Assembly (NCBI RefSeq): GCF_947502395.1
Contig: NZ_CANMZM010000001.1
Location: 992,001 to 1,056,000 of the forward strand
Reading direction: 5' to 3'
Length of the DNA: 64,000 bases
Origin: an uncultured Erythrobacter sp.
GTDB lineage: Bacteria > Pseudomonadota > Alphaproteobacteria > Sphingomonadales > Sphingomonadaceae
Positions within the stretch are counted from its first letter, which is position 1. Each line of letters starts with the position of its first letter. Made by a program: the position numbers and the translations under genes. The notes under the pieces are model-generated. The model did not search any database, was not told the DNA's origin, and was given only the letters and a program-made list of their open reading frames with translations. Shown piece by piece: positions 42,043-51,314 of the stretch.

Positions 42043-45000
42043 CTATTGCGGGTAGCTCGGAACTCCGCTTCCCGGAGTATATGGCGCGCCAAGGCTGGCA
42101 AGCTCAGCTTCGAGCGCATCGACCCGAAGCTCCACATCGCGAAGCTGACCCAGCACACCGGCAAAGTCACTCTTAGCAATCACCAGAGCGCTCTTATCAG
42201 AACCCGTGACAGGAGATTGATGGTTCCAACCCCAACCTTCGATCTGGCCCACACGCTGTGCGATTGAGAACGGCACAGGCTCGTTCCGGCTCGCGACAGA
42301 GCGATCTCCGAAGAGCGCCATATCGCTTTGATCGAGGATGGTCTCAATCTGCTGGATCGTGGTGCGCTGTGTTTCATTGGGCTGGGTTAGAGCCTCTACA
42401 GCGACCTTCAGGTGAGCAACGCGGTTGCGCAGTTCACGTGAGGCTGCTCCCGCACCAGAGACAGCGCGCGAAAGATCAGCGGTCTCTTGCTGGAAGGCAA
42501 GGACAGCGGCGCGGTCTGTCGCCAACTCTGGGCTGTTCTCAAGCGGCTTGACGGTGAAGGTCTGAGGCGCCCCCAAAGGTGTGAGCACCCCATTGATACG
42601 CTTGCCCATGCTTACTGTGTATTCGCCTGGGAGTACCAGCGGCCCCGTTGGAGGACTGCCAAAGATGCTGACTTCGGCTGCCGACACGCGGGCGGGATCA
42701 GGCGCAGGGTAGCGCAGGTCCCATGCCACACGGTGAAGGCCTTTAGACTTCGGCCCGGTCATGCGGCGCACGACCTGGCCTTGCGCGTCAGAGATCGTGA
42801 AGATTATAGCTGGCTCATCCTCGCGGTCTTCTTGGCGAAGGGTCTCCCATGATGGGTACGGCGTATCCCCGCCCGTCTTCTCAATCTCACGCTCAGCCTT
42901 GCGGCGGGATTGAGCGCGTGTCTCAAGACCATCGCGAAGCGTGTAGGTGAAGACCGCGCCAAACGGCGGGTTTTCGGCAAACCAGAAGTTGTCGCCATTC
43001 GACGCCTGAGCGCTGCCATAAGTCCCCCAAAGGTCGCCTTCGATATACATCCAAGGGTCGCGAACAGGGAACAGCGTGGCTTCATTTGAGGCAACGGTCG
43101 ATGCGTTGGTGCGCAGGGCCGAATAGTCATCAAGCACATAGATACCGCGTCCAAACGTGCCGACGACTAGGTCGTTTTCACGCTGCTGAATCTCGATATC
43201 GCGAACGTCGATAGTCGGGAATCCGGCCTTCAACTGTTGCCAGTTTCCACCGCCATTTTGCGAATAGAAAAGACCAAATTCGGTTCCCACAAACAGCAGG
43301 TTGGGATCAACGTGATCCTCAGCAATCGTGTGGACCGAACCCCAATTGGGCAGGTTTCCAGCAATCGAGGCCCAAGTGCGGCCACGGTCGCTGGAGCGGT
43401 AAACATATGGATTGTGATCCCCGCGTTTGTGGTTGTCGAACACAGCATAGGCAACATCACTGCTGTGGTTGGAGGTGATGATATCCTCCACCAAAGTCAT
43501 GTCCGGCACCCCGCGAACACTTTCCAATCGCCGCCAGCTTGCGCCGTTGTTTTCGGTGACGGAGATCACTCCATCATCGGTGCCAACATAGATCAAGCCT
43601 TCGACCAGCGGGCTTTCAGATAGAGCAATCGCTGCGCCATAGATCGAGGTGCTGTCGTTTTTAGCAATCGCATCGACGCTCCACACACGACCCATGACTT
43701 CCAGCGCATTCCGGTCAATCTGGCGGGTCAGATCGGGACTGATCTTCTCCCATGAATTGCCTTGGTCGTTGGACGCAAAGAGATACTCCGCCGCATAGTA
43801 AATCCGGTCAGGGTTATGCGGGCTGATAAGTAGAGGCGTGTTCCAGTTCCACTTGTAAGCAGGCTCGCCGGGTTCAGGTTGCGGGGTGAGGAACACCCGT
43901 TCCTGAGTGCGGCGGTCATAACGGGCAAGCCCGCCATATTGGTACTGCGTATAAACAAGGTTGTGATCGCGCGGGTCGATTTGCGGCTTATATCCGTCGC
44001 CGCCCAGCACGATGTGCCAATCGGAATTGGTGATGCCGTGAACGACCGTGGTGCGCGATGGTCCACACAGCGAGTTGTTGTCCTGCGTCCCCCCACACAC
44101 GTTGTAGAACGGCGCAGCGTTATCAGGCTGAATTCGGTAGAACTGCACAATCGGCAGGTTCTGGAAGTGACGCCATTTCTGACCGCCATCCCAGCTCTCG
44201 TACACGCCGCCATCGCCGCCCATAATCATGTGGCTTGTATTGTTTTCATCAATCCAAAGCGCGTGATCGTCAACGTGACGCGTAGCATTGCTGAGGTCTG
44301 AGAACGTCTTGCCTCCATCGGTTGAACGCTTCGAGAATGTATCGAGCGAATAGAGGACGTTAGGGTCTTTGGGATCAACCACAATCTCATTGTAGTATTG
44401 CGGACTTGTCGTCATGTGGCTCGACCGCTTGGTCCAATTCTGACCAAAGTCGGTGGAGCGATAAACGCCTTTCTCATCGTCCTGCGCCTCGATAATCGCA
44501 TAGAGCGTGTTCGGGGCAGAAGGTGCCATCGCAAGACCGATCCGACCCACATCGTCTTTGCCAGGAAGTCCTGCGGATACCTTGCTCCAAGTGTCCCCGC
44601 CATCGCTTGAACGGTGAATGCCAGAGCCTGGCCCACCGTTGATCAAGACCCAAACGTGGCGACGACGCTGATAAGAACTGGCTGTGATCATGTCTGGGTT
44701 GTCAGGGTGCACGACGAATTCGTTGATGCCAGTATGCTCATCCACTTCAAGGATCAGCTCCCAGCTCTCCCCACCATCGGTTGTCTTATAAAGCCCGCGA
44801 TCGCCGCCCTCGGACCACAGCGGACCTTGAGCAGCGACCAGAACGTGGCTGGCATCCTCAGGATTGATCCAGATCTGACCGATGTGGCCTGAATCTTTGA
44901 GCCCCATGTTGGTCCAGGTCTTGCCGCCATCGGTGGACTTATAAACGCCGTCACCAAAAGCGACTGAGCGCTGAGCGTTGTTTTCGCCGCTGCCCACCCA

Positions 45001-45333
45001 GATGGTATTTTCATCAGATGGGGCGATTTCAACCACACCGATGGAATAGGTGCCTTCGCGGTCGAAGATCGGGGTCCAAGTCGTGCCCGCATCCTTCGTC
45101 ACCCAAAGCCCGCCTGAGGCTGTTGCAACGATATAATGGTGCGAACCGCCTTTGAAGAAGGCAAAGTCAGAGATGCGTCCTGAGACGTAGGAAGGCCCGA
45201 TAAGCCGCAAGGGGAGCGATGACAGCGCGCTTTTCTCATCATCTTGCGCAGCAACCGGTACGCTCAATCCAAAGCTCAAAAGCAGTGCGACCACGGCCAA
45301 AGCGCGCGTTGCGGAATGGAAAAGATGTCTCAT
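42043..45333 (-). CDS. Large exported BNR/Asp-box-repeat (sortilin/VPS10-like) protein
   Basis: From the ATG at 45333 the product is 1,096 residues with a signal peptide (MRHLFHSATR to PVAAQ); an in-frame ATG at 45363 adds ten residues but lacks a ribosome site. Several Asp-box motifs punctuate a beta-propeller fold: TKDAGTTW, STDGGKTW, TTDGGESW, SSDGGDTW, STDFGQNW and SSDRGRTW. A C-terminal part (about 780-1096) includes a FlgD-like fibronectin segment (GLHRVAWDLRYPAPDP) and a helical tail. Such proteins are common in marine heterotrophs and sometimes act as glycosidases, but no catalytic set is evident here. Confidence 0.85.
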   Translation of the reverse strand: MRHLFHSATRALAVVALLLSFGLSVPVAAQDDEKSALSSLPLRLIGPSYVSGRISDFAFFKGGSHHYIVATASGGLWVTKDAGTTWTPIFDREGTYSIGVVEIAPSDENTIWVGSGENNAQRSVAFGDGVYKSTDGGKTWTNMGLKDSGHIGQIWINPEDASHVLVAAQGPLWSEGGDRGLYKTTDGGESWELILEVDEHTGINEFVVHPDNPDMITASSYQRRRHVWVLINGGPGSGIHRSSDGGDTWSKVSAGLPGKDDVGRIGLAMAPSAPNTLYAIIEAQDDEKGVYRSTDFGQNWTKRSSHMTTSPQYYNEIVVDPKDPNVLYSLDTFSKRSTDGGKTFSDLSNATRHVDDHALWIDENNTSHMIMGGDGGVYESWDGGQKWRHFQNLPIVQFYRIQPDNAAPFYNVCGGTQDNNSLCGPSRTTVVHGITNSDWHIVLGGDGYKPQIDPRDHNLVYTQYQYGGLARYDRRTQERVFLTPQPEPGEPAYKWNWNTPLLISPHNPDRIYYAAEYLFASNDQGNSWEKISPDLTRQIDRNALEVMGRVWSVDAIAKNDSTSIYGAAIALSESPLVEGLIYVGTDDGVISVTENNGASWRRLESVRGVPDMTLVEDIITSNHSSDVAYAVFDNHKRGDHNPYVYRSSDRGRTWASIAGNLPNWGSVHTIAEDHVDPNLLFVGTEFGLFYSQNGGGNWQQLKAGFPTIDVRDIEIQQRENDLVVGTFGRGIYVLDDYSALRTNASTVASNEATLFPVRDPWMYIEGDLWGTYGSAQASNGDNFWFAENPPFGAVFTYTLRDGLETRAQSRRKAEREIEKTGGDTPYPSWETLRQEDREDEPAIIFTISDAQGQVVRRMTGPKSKGLHRVAWDLRYPAPDPARVSAAEVSIFGSPPTGPLVLPGEYTVSMGKRINGVLTPLGAPQTFTVKPLENSPELATDRAAVLAFQQETADLSRAVSGAGAASRELRNRVAHLKVAVEALTQPNETQRTTIQQIETILDQSDMALFGDRSVASRNEPVPFSIAQRVGQIEGWGWNHQSPVTGSDKSALVIAKSDFAGVLGQLRDVELRVDALEAELASLGAPYTPGSGVPSYPQ

Positions 45334-45439
45334 GGCTTGATGCGTTCCCCTGTAACGACTCATTGACAGTTGAACCTTAGCCGAGAAATGAAACTTCGCA
45401 ACGCGTTACAATTTGTGCGTGAGGGTTTTCAATTGCGCC

Positions 45440-46507
45440 TTAGGATTGGGCCACCGCGATCAAGTCTTTGAGGCACGCCAGCCCCTCCGGTGAGGTGTAA
45501 TGCTCCGGGCTTCCAATGCGAAAGATGCCAACGCGCATTCCAAAACGCAGTCGCTCTGCATTGATCGGCCAGCCAGTCTCAAAATCAACTATCGTGATTA
45601 GATCGGGCAGGCACGCGATCAGCGCCTCGCCCTGTCGGACAGAGAGATACTCATTCTTGACCGAGACTTTCATAGGAAGCTCGCCCGCGACGCTGCTTTC
45701 GATGACCGCCTGGCCCACATCATAGCCGCCCACAACGGTGCTCGTGTAATCGGTGACAAGTCCGCTCGCGATGAGCTCCAACTGGCCGTAAATCGAGCCT
45801 TCAAAGAGCTTAGCGAGGCTTAGCTCTCGATCCTCCGCGTTGCCTTCACCGCTGCGCAGATACGCCCCCAGACGCTGCGAAAGCGAGACCGTTTCAGGCA
45901 CAATGCAAGCCTTAAGCTCAGCACCGCTCATGCCAAACTCCGCGCTTACTGCCATGCCACCACGCTCCATGGCGAACCGACGGATGACGGGTTCGTAAGC
46001 TTGCACATCGGGCACGTCGAAACGTTCAACATTGCCCGCATAATCCAGGCCTACTGCGGGGGTCGGCGCGATGCCTGCAATGGCGTAGGTCATCATGGTC
46101 GCCTCAGGAAGCGCACGACCCATTCCGTCTCCATCGACAAGCGGAATATCGAGCGCAGCGGCAGCCACCATGGGTATCAGCGAATTTGCCCCGCCGATTT
46201 CGAAGGAGACCAGTGCGTCAGGCCTCCGGCCAACATGCTCTGCATAGGCCTCAACCACCCGCGCGGCTTCATCAACCGATGGAAGGAGTTCAAGGCTGGT
46301 CGTCGGCGCTCCCACACCCCCAATGGCTATGACAAATGCATCGTCCGCAAGCGCATCGGGCGCGATAACCGTCGCAGGGCCGTATGCCTTGAGACCTTCC
46401 TTGGCACAAAGGCAGGCAAGATAGGGATCACCGCCTCCCCCGGTTGCGAGGAATGCGGCACCCGCTGCGATATCGTCGAGCATGTCCAGAGTAATCTGAT
46501 TGGTCAT
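45440..46507 (-). CDS. DUF917-family protein
   Basis: A 355-residue protein with the DUF917 pattern: ITLDMLDDIAAGAAFLATGG, GGGGDPYLA, then SFEIGGANSLIPMVAAAALD and PLVDGDGMGRALPE. The family is repeatedly encoded beside HyuA-type hydantoinase subunits, as here, where its start overlaps the HyuA-like stop by four nt. A role acting on a (thio)hydantoin or a similar cyclic amide has been discussed for relatives; this is knowledge of the family, not seen in the sequence. No signal peptide or membrane segment. Probably a subunit of, or step next to, the HyuA-like ATPase. Confidence 0.85.
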   Translation of the reverse strand: MTNQITLDMLDDIAAGAAFLATGGGGDPYLACLCAKEGLKAYGPATVIAPDALADDAFVIAIGGVGAPTTSLELLPSVDEAARVVEAYAEHVGRRPDALVSFEIGGANSLIPMVAAAALDIPLVDGDGMGRALPEATMMTYAIAGIAPTPAVGLDYAGNVERFDVPDVQAYEPVIRRFAMERGGMAVSAEFGMSGAELKACIVPETVSLSQRLGAYLRSGEGNAEDRELSLAKLFEGSIYGQLELIASGLVTDYTSTVVGGYDVGQAVIESSVAGELPMKVSVKNEYLSVRQGEALIACLPDLITIVDFETGWPINAERLRFGMRVGIFRIGSPEHYTSPEGLACLKDLIAVAQS

Positions 46508-48063
46508 GCTTGCACCTCAAGCGTCGAAAGGCTCGCAAGGTCTCCCACCACCTTCACTCGGATGCGGGTCACGCCATTATCCATGTAGGGGATAGGGGTC
46601 TCTTCTATCTCAGTAACGCGGATTGTGCCTTGTGCACCGCCTGCGCTCACCGCCACGCCACGCGCTTGATCCTTGGCGCGTTCCAGAGCAACCTCGCGCG
46701 CTTCCTTGCGAAAGTCAGCGAATATCTCAGCTTCGCCGCCGACCAAAGCAATGCTGGCTCCAATGGCATTGGCAACCCCGCTGTTTTCGGGGGAGAGCAG
46801 CTGGGAGGCGCCAGACAGGTCTTTTGGCGCAAGGATAGCGCCACCGCCCACAAGGACAACGGGAAGCGGCTGTTTATCAGGTTTCATCAAGCGGATATTG
46901 TCTTCGAGCATTGCCCGCATGGTGGCGAGCGCATTGGTGACTGTCACTTCAGCAAGCTGCGCGACTTTGCTCGCATCACCCACGTCAGCCATGCCTGCGG
47001 CCACCACAATGTCTGTCGCAGTCAAAGTGCTACCGCCAAAAACGAGAGCCTCAGTGACCAGCCTGTGTCCAACCGATTGAGGGCCGATTGTGCGCCCGTC
47101 CTCGGAAACTATGCTCCCGCCGCCAAGGCCGATCGCCATAATGTCAGGCATGCGGAAATTGGTGCGCACCCCGCCTACATCAACGGCGCGGTTGCTTTCC
47201 CTCGGGAAGCCACCGCGTAGGACACCGATATCGCTGGTTGTGCCACCGATATCGACGACAATGGCGTCGTCGATACCCGTAAGCCGCGCCGCGCCCCGAA
47301 GTGAATTGGTAGGGCCGGACGAGAAGGTGAGTGCGGGAAAATCACGGACGAACTTTGCATCCATCAAAGTGCCGTCGTTCTGGCTTATGAACAGCGGCGA
47401 AGTGATACCAAATTCTTGGAGAGCACCTTCGAAAGCTTCGACAACGCGCACCGCGAAGGGCTTGAGACTGGCGTTGAGCATGGCTGCGTTCTCGCGCTCT
47501 AGCAGGCCAAGCCGTCCGACTTGGTGTGAGAGTGTGATCCGCGCCTCGGGAATGGCTTCCAATATTCTCTCAGCCAGCCTCAACTCCGGCTCAGCATTGG
47601 CTGGAGAGAAGGCAGAGGAGATGGCGATATTGGCTAAGCCCTTCGCCGCAATGTCTGCGATGCATCGTTCGGTCTCGGCGTTGTCTTCAGGCGCGAGTGG
47701 GCGTCCATCGTAGAGAAACCCACCTGGTAGGGCGTAAGCCCCCTCGCCCAATGCTTCCCGAATATCCTCGGGCCAGCCTGTTCCAGGCGGAAGACCCCGT
47801 CCTGAAGGCAGGCCAATGCGGATGGCGGCCACTTCGGCCAATTCGCGCCGCTCTACCACTGCGTTGGTGAATTGCGTTGTGCCCAGCATTACCGCGTCGA
47901 CCGGCGGCAATATGCCCACTTGCTCCTGCAGGTTATGCAGCGCTGCTTTGACCCCTGACAGCACATCCGCGCTGGTCAGCTCCTTGCACGAGGCGACGAT
48001 CCGTGTCCCGTCGACCAGAACCGCATCCGTGTGCGTGCCACCGACATCGATACCGATCCTCAC
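46504..48063 (-). CDS. HyuA-like hydantoinase/oxoprolinase-family protein, GTG start
   Basis: A 519-residue HyuA-type protein, shorter than the 686-residue copy because it lacks the long C-terminal region. The ATP-binding motif is RIGIDVGGTHTDAVLVD, followed by VMLGTTQFTNAVVERRE and VVDIGGTTSDIGVLRGG. The start is GTG at 48063, giving a GTGA overlap with the permease stop and a perfect AGGAGG ten nt upstream; the longer frame to 48090 would overlap the permease needlessly. No HyuB gene is next to it; DUF917 takes that place. Substrate is probably a cyclic amide delivered by the NCS1 permease. Confidence 0.88.
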   Translation of the reverse strand: MRIGIDVGGTHTDAVLVDGTRIVASCKELTSADVLSGVKAALHNLQEQVGILPPVDAVMLGTTQFTNAVVERRELAEVAAIRIGLPSGRGLPPGTGWPEDIREALGEGAYALPGGFLYDGRPLAPEDNAETERCIADIAAKGLANIAISSAFSPANAEPELRLAERILEAIPEARITLSHQVGRLGLLERENAAMLNASLKPFAVRVVEAFEGALQEFGITSPLFISQNDGTLMDAKFVRDFPALTFSSGPTNSLRGAARLTGIDDAIVVDIGGTTSDIGVLRGGFPRESNRAVDVGGVRTNFRMPDIMAIGLGGGSIVSEDGRTIGPQSVGHRLVTEALVFGGSTLTATDIVVAAGMADVGDASKVAQLAEVTVTNALATMRAMLEDNIRLMKPDKQPLPVVLVGGGAILAPKDLSGASQLLSPENSGVANAIGASIALVGGEAEIFADFRKEAREVALERAKDQARGVAVSAGGAQGTIRVTEIEETPIPYMDNGVTRIRVKVVGDLASLSTLEVQA

Positions 48064-49331
48064 GCTGGAAGTCCCTCCTGCTCGGGCCAAGCTTTAGAAA
48101 GCGCCAAGTAGAGCCCAAAACTCACAACAATCGCATCAATCGCGACCGTGCCCGTCAATGTGATCAGCCCCTCCATCGCGGCAAGCGCCACACCCGATCC
48201 ACCTCCCCAAGCGATTAGCGCCGGCCAGCGCAAATTGGGCAAATTTTCTCGGAACTCAGGCCCGTAATACTTACGCCCAACCATGAAATAGTCCGCCAAA
48301 ATAACTGCCCCAACAGGGATAAAGATCACGGTAAGATACAACAGGAACGGAATGAAACTGTCGAGGATGCCCAAAAAGGCGAAGATCGTGCCTCCGATCC
48401 CTCCGACGAGAACAACCAGCTCTCGTCGCGCTTTTGGAAGGACTGTCCCCATCGAAAGCGTCGCACTGTAGAGATTGAGCGCATTTAGGGTCGTGCTCCC
48501 ACCAAAGACGATGGCGAAGGCGCCAAAGCCGAGTCCCAAAGCCAACATCAACGGCAAAAGATCAGTCTGGCCTGTTACAAGCCCAGCGAGCCCCGCGACC
48601 AAAGTGACAGCTGGCGCAGTGACGGCATACGTAATCACGGCAACCCCGACGCCTCCAGCAGTCCCGCGCACAAAGCGGCAGGTGTCTGGCATGATGACCG
48701 CGCCCACCGCGACCGCGCCGACCGTCGCAGACATGACGTCGCCAAAGGACAGGCCTTCGGCTTGCCCCAAGCCCATAATCGTGCCCACAGCCCCTCCATC
48801 AAGAACGGTGAGCAGCATCAACACCGTCACCAGCACCAGAAGCGGCGTAACAACCATCGTAAGCATATTGATTGTGCGAAGACCCAGATAGGTCAGCGTC
48901 GTCATCATCACCCCGCCCAACGCCTGAAGCGCGAACAGCGGCACTTGTCCGATGCCCAATTCCACCAGCAGCCGCGCCATCGCATCGCCAAACAGCTCAA
49001 TATTGATCCCAAACCAGCCAAGCAACGAAATCGCGAAAGCAAAGTTCAACAGCTTCGAAGATTGAACGCCGAAGGCAATCCGAGCGAGCATGTAGGAACT
49101 CAGCCGCGTCTTCGTCCCGATCACCGCCATGGGCGCCGCGAGGCAGGTGAGAAACACTCCGCCAACGATTGTGCCCCAAACAAAAGTCGATGCAGATGTC
49201 ACCGCCACAAGCTCGAGCCCGCCCAGAAAAATCGGCAAGGAAATGCTGAAAATCGCATTCATCAATGCGATGCGCCACCACACAATGCTGGCGTGGTCAG
49301 GAACGGGCTCGGTCTGGTATTCGTTATCCAT
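48060..49331 (-). CDS. NCS1-family cytosine/allantoin/hydantoin permease
   Basis: From the ATG at 49331 the product is 423 residues with about twelve membrane segments. HASIVWWRIALMNAIFSISL resembles the start of NCS1 (CodB-like) permeases, and later segments GWFGINIELFGDAMARL and FGGSTTLNALNLYSATLSMG are consistent with it. NCS1 members carry nucleobases, allantoin or hydantoins with H+ or Na+. The DUF917/HyuA neighbours favour a cyclic ureide or hydantoin. The open frame extends upstream to 49394 but the extra residues are weakly supported. It is divergent from the amidohydrolase gene, only 64 nt apart. Confidence 0.85.
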   Translation of the reverse strand: MDNEYQTEPVPDHASIVWWRIALMNAIFSISLPIFLGGLELVAVTSASTFVWGTIVGGVFLTCLAAPMAVIGTKTRLSSYMLARIAFGVQSSKLLNFAFAISLLGWFGINIELFGDAMARLLVELGIGQVPLFALQALGGVMMTTLTYLGLRTINMLTMVVTPLLVLVTVLMLLTVLDGGAVGTIMGLGQAEGLSFGDVMSATVGAVAVGAVIMPDTCRFVRGTAGGVGVAVITYAVTAPAVTLVAGLAGLVTGQTDLLPLMLALGLGFGAFAIVFGGSTTLNALNLYSATLSMGTVLPKARRELVVLVGGIGGTIFAFLGILDSFIPFLLYLTVIFIPVGAVILADYFMVGRKYYGPEFRENLPNLRWPALIAWGGGSGVALAAMEGLITLTGTVAIDAIVVSFGLYLALSKAWPEQEGLPA

Positions 49332-49395
49332 CTGCCCCAAGGCGTAGAGATGTACGGGCGATACGAACAGCCCAGATACCAGAAAGAGGCGCAAA

Positions 49396-50028
49396 GTGTC
49401 TGACGGATTGGATGAAAACTATGCGAAGGCCTATGATGGCAAAGCCGGTTTTGGCAAATCGCCTGCACTTGTTCTGATCGACTTTGTCGAAGGTTATTTC
49501 GATCCAGATTGCGATCTTTACGCCGATGTCGATGACGCGCTTGCCTCGGCTTTGCGAGTGCGCGAGGCCGCGCATCGGGCGGGCATCCCGGTGATCCTGA
49601 CCAATGTCGTTTATCACCTCACGGCGATCAATGGCGGACGCTTTTTCGAGAAAGCCTCGCCCCTGCGGTATTTCCTCGAAGGCAGCCCGATGGGCGATTG
49701 GCCTAAAGGACTGGAGCCGACTGAAGATGAACTCATCATCTCCAAACAGTACCCAAGCGCCTTTTTCGGAACCTCGCTCGCCTCGACCCTCACCAGCTTG
49801 GGCGTCGACAATGTGATCCTGACCGGCCTCACTACGAGCGGCTGCGTAAGAGCATCCTGCGTAGATGCGATGAGCCACGGCTTTATTACGACCGTCGTGC
49901 GAGAGGCATGTGGAGACCGACACGAAGCCCCACACGAAGCCAACCTCTTCGACATGCAAGCCAAATATGCCGATGTCGTCTCAGAGGAGGAGATTATCAC
50001 TCACCTGCATGGCCTAAACCCACAGTGA
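49396..50028 (+). CDS. Isochorismatase-fold cysteine amidohydrolase (N-carbamoylsarcosine-amidase-like), GTG start
   Basis: A 210-residue cysteine hydrolase. The triad is Asp29 in PALVLIDFVEGYF, Lys117 in IISKQYPSAFFGT and Cys150 in LTGLTTSGCVRASCVDA, closest in pattern to N-carbamoylsarcosine amidase, which removes the carbamoyl group as CO2 and ammonia. The start is GTG at 49396 preceded by AGAGG. Divergent from a hydantoin-type permease operon, it plausibly completes ureide breakdown: ring opening by the HyuA system, then decarbamoylation here. The acyl substrate is not certain. Confidence 0.82.
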   Translation: MSDGLDENYAKAYDGKAGFGKSPALVLIDFVEGYFDPDCDLYADVDDALASALRVREAAHRAGIPVILTNVVYHLTAINGGRFFEKASPLRYFLEGSPMGDWPKGLEPTEDELIISKQYPSAFFGTSLASTLTSLGVDNVILTGLTTSGCVRASCVDAMSHGFITTVVREACGDRHEAPHEANLFDMQAKYADVVSEEEIITHLHGLNPQ

Positions 50029-50144
50029 TGTGACTCGATCCCTACTTGCACAAACCCACCGGACAATTTGCAACAGTTTACAGGCGTTTCCCCCCTTTGC
50101 AGCTATACGCCCTTCTCGGGAACGGAGAGGAGCGAATCCGAGAG

Positions 50145-50333
50145 ATGGAGCACAAGGTCGACGATCGAGCACCCGACCCCAGCATGCTTTGGCTTGCGAT
50201 TGGGATGGGCGTGTTTTCAGTCTTCGCCTCGTTTTTTCTTGCGATTTATTCCTCGACGGACAGCACCGGTAGCGAGAGCTCGGCGACAGACCCCCATGCA
50301 TTGGAAGCAGCCGCTTCTCCCGCTCGCCAGTAA
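50145..50333 (+). CDS. Small single-pass membrane protein
   Basis: From ATG 50145 the product is 62 residues: a charged N-terminus (MEHKVDDRAPDPSM), one hydrophobic segment (LWLAIGMGVFSVFASFFLAI) and a Ser/Thr/Ala-rich tail. GAGAGGAG lies about eleven nt upstream. A longer frame from 50046 adds 33 residues without clear character. It lies between the amidohydrolase and the OmpR-type regulator. No family recognised; coding is likely but not certain. Confidence 0.45.
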   Translation: MEHKVDDRAPDPSMLWLAIGMGVFSVFASFFLAIYSSTDSTGSESSATDPHALEAAASPARQ

Positions 50334-50407
50334 TCAGAGACAGTTTTCACGTTTGACGTACGGCTGGGCCCTTCGGGTTCACGAAGATCAAGCCAAGCCA
50401 TGCGTTT

Positions 50408-50444
50408 GAGGCGGACCCCATCCTAACCCCCCGGGGTCCGCCTC
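50408..50444. terminator. Perfect 12-bp inverted repeat, terminator-like but without U-tract
   Basis: GAGGCGGACCCC pairs exactly with GGGGTCCGCCTC around a 13-nt loop. No T run follows on either strand, so Rho-independent termination is doubtful. It lies between the small membrane protein gene and the regulator operator; it could be an attenuator, mRNA stabiliser or small-RNA stem. Confidence 0.35.
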
Positions 50445-50541
50445 ACTCCACTCAGCTCAAAAGGTTTACTACCGAGCAGGTAAAAAGATGTAATTTTTGC
50501 AACTCAGGACCAGTCAAAGGCTGGCTAGAATCAATTTCAAA

Positions 50542-50564
50542 TGTAACAGACTGTTCATGTTACA
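50542..50564. promoter_or_regulatory. Inverted repeat upstream of OmpR-type regulator, candidate auto-operator
   Basis: TGTAACA and TGTTACA form a perfect 7-bp inverted repeat separated by GACTGTTCA, ending about 20 nt before the regulator start. The enclosed TGTTCAT is also a near-direct repeat of TGTAACA, a layout OmpR/PhoB-type dimers can bind. Autoregulation is inference. Confidence 0.45.
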
Positions 50565-50584
50565 ATTTGAGTGAGGGAGCACAA

Positions 50585-51286
50585 ATGATGCGAATAGCAC
50601 TCGCAGACGATGATCGTGACATCCGCGACCAAGTATCCGCGCTGGTCAGGAATGCCGGTCATATCGTTGATGAATTCACGAACGGGCCAGATGTACAAAA
50701 GGCACTACAACGCGACACGTACGATGTGGTCCTGCTCGATTGGAACATGCCGGGGCGGACTGGTTTCGAAGTCCTCCAGTGGGCAGCAGAGAATATCGAA
50801 GCCGCGCCACCTTTCATCCTGCTAACCAGTCGCCAAGAAAAGGGCGATATCGTCGCGGGCCTCGAAGCTGGAGCGGTCGACTATATTGTGAAACCCGAAA
50901 GCGAAGAGGTGATCCGTGCGCGCATCGAAGCCGCTGCTCGACGCACTGCTGTCAAAGACACACGCGATACCGCTGAGTTTGGCCCGTTCGTGGTCAACCA
51001 CAGGGCGCGCAGCATCTCGCGTGATGGTGAAGCGATCACACTCACTGCAAAAGAGTATGATCTCGCTGTCCTTCTGTTCGAAAACATCGATAGACCGCTT
51101 TCGAGAAGCTATCTTTTCTCGCGCGTCTGGGGCGGCAATATCGATGTCGAAACTCGTACAATCGACATGCATATCTCACGGCTCCGCTCAAAATTGGGTC
51201 TCACTCCCGAATCTGGGCTTGTTATCAGGACCGTTTTTGGCTTTGGATACCGCATGGATCACTTTGAGGTGGAGACCCTCGCATAA
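50585..51286 (+). CDS. OmpR/PhoB-family response regulator
   Basis: From the ATG at 50585 the product is about 233 residues; ATG 50588 is equally good because GAGGGAG sits 5 or 8 nt ahead. The receiver domain (about 1-120) has MRIALADDDRDIRD, the phospho-Asp in VLLDWNMPGRTG near residue 52, LLTSRQEKGD and VDYIVKPES. The winged-helix output (about 130-230) has LTAKEYDLAVLLFENIDRPL and DMHISRLRSKLGL. It is followed by a putative lipoprotein gene and opposite the CHASE2 histidine kinase, its likely partner. DNA targets unknown. Confidence 0.92.
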   Translation: MMRIALADDDRDIRDQVSALVRNAGHIVDEFTNGPDVQKALQRDTYDVVLLDWNMPGRTGFEVLQWAAENIEAAPPFILLTSRQEKGDIVAGLEAGAVDYIVKPESEEVIRARIEAAARRTAVKDTRDTAEFGPFVVNHRARSISRDGEAITLTAKEYDLAVLLFENIDRPLSRSYLFSRVWGGNIDVETRTIDMHISRLRSKLGLTPESGLVIRTVFGFGYRMDHFEVETLA

Positions 51287-51314
51287 GTGACACCGGAAAC
51301 GGGAGTGGGAGCAT

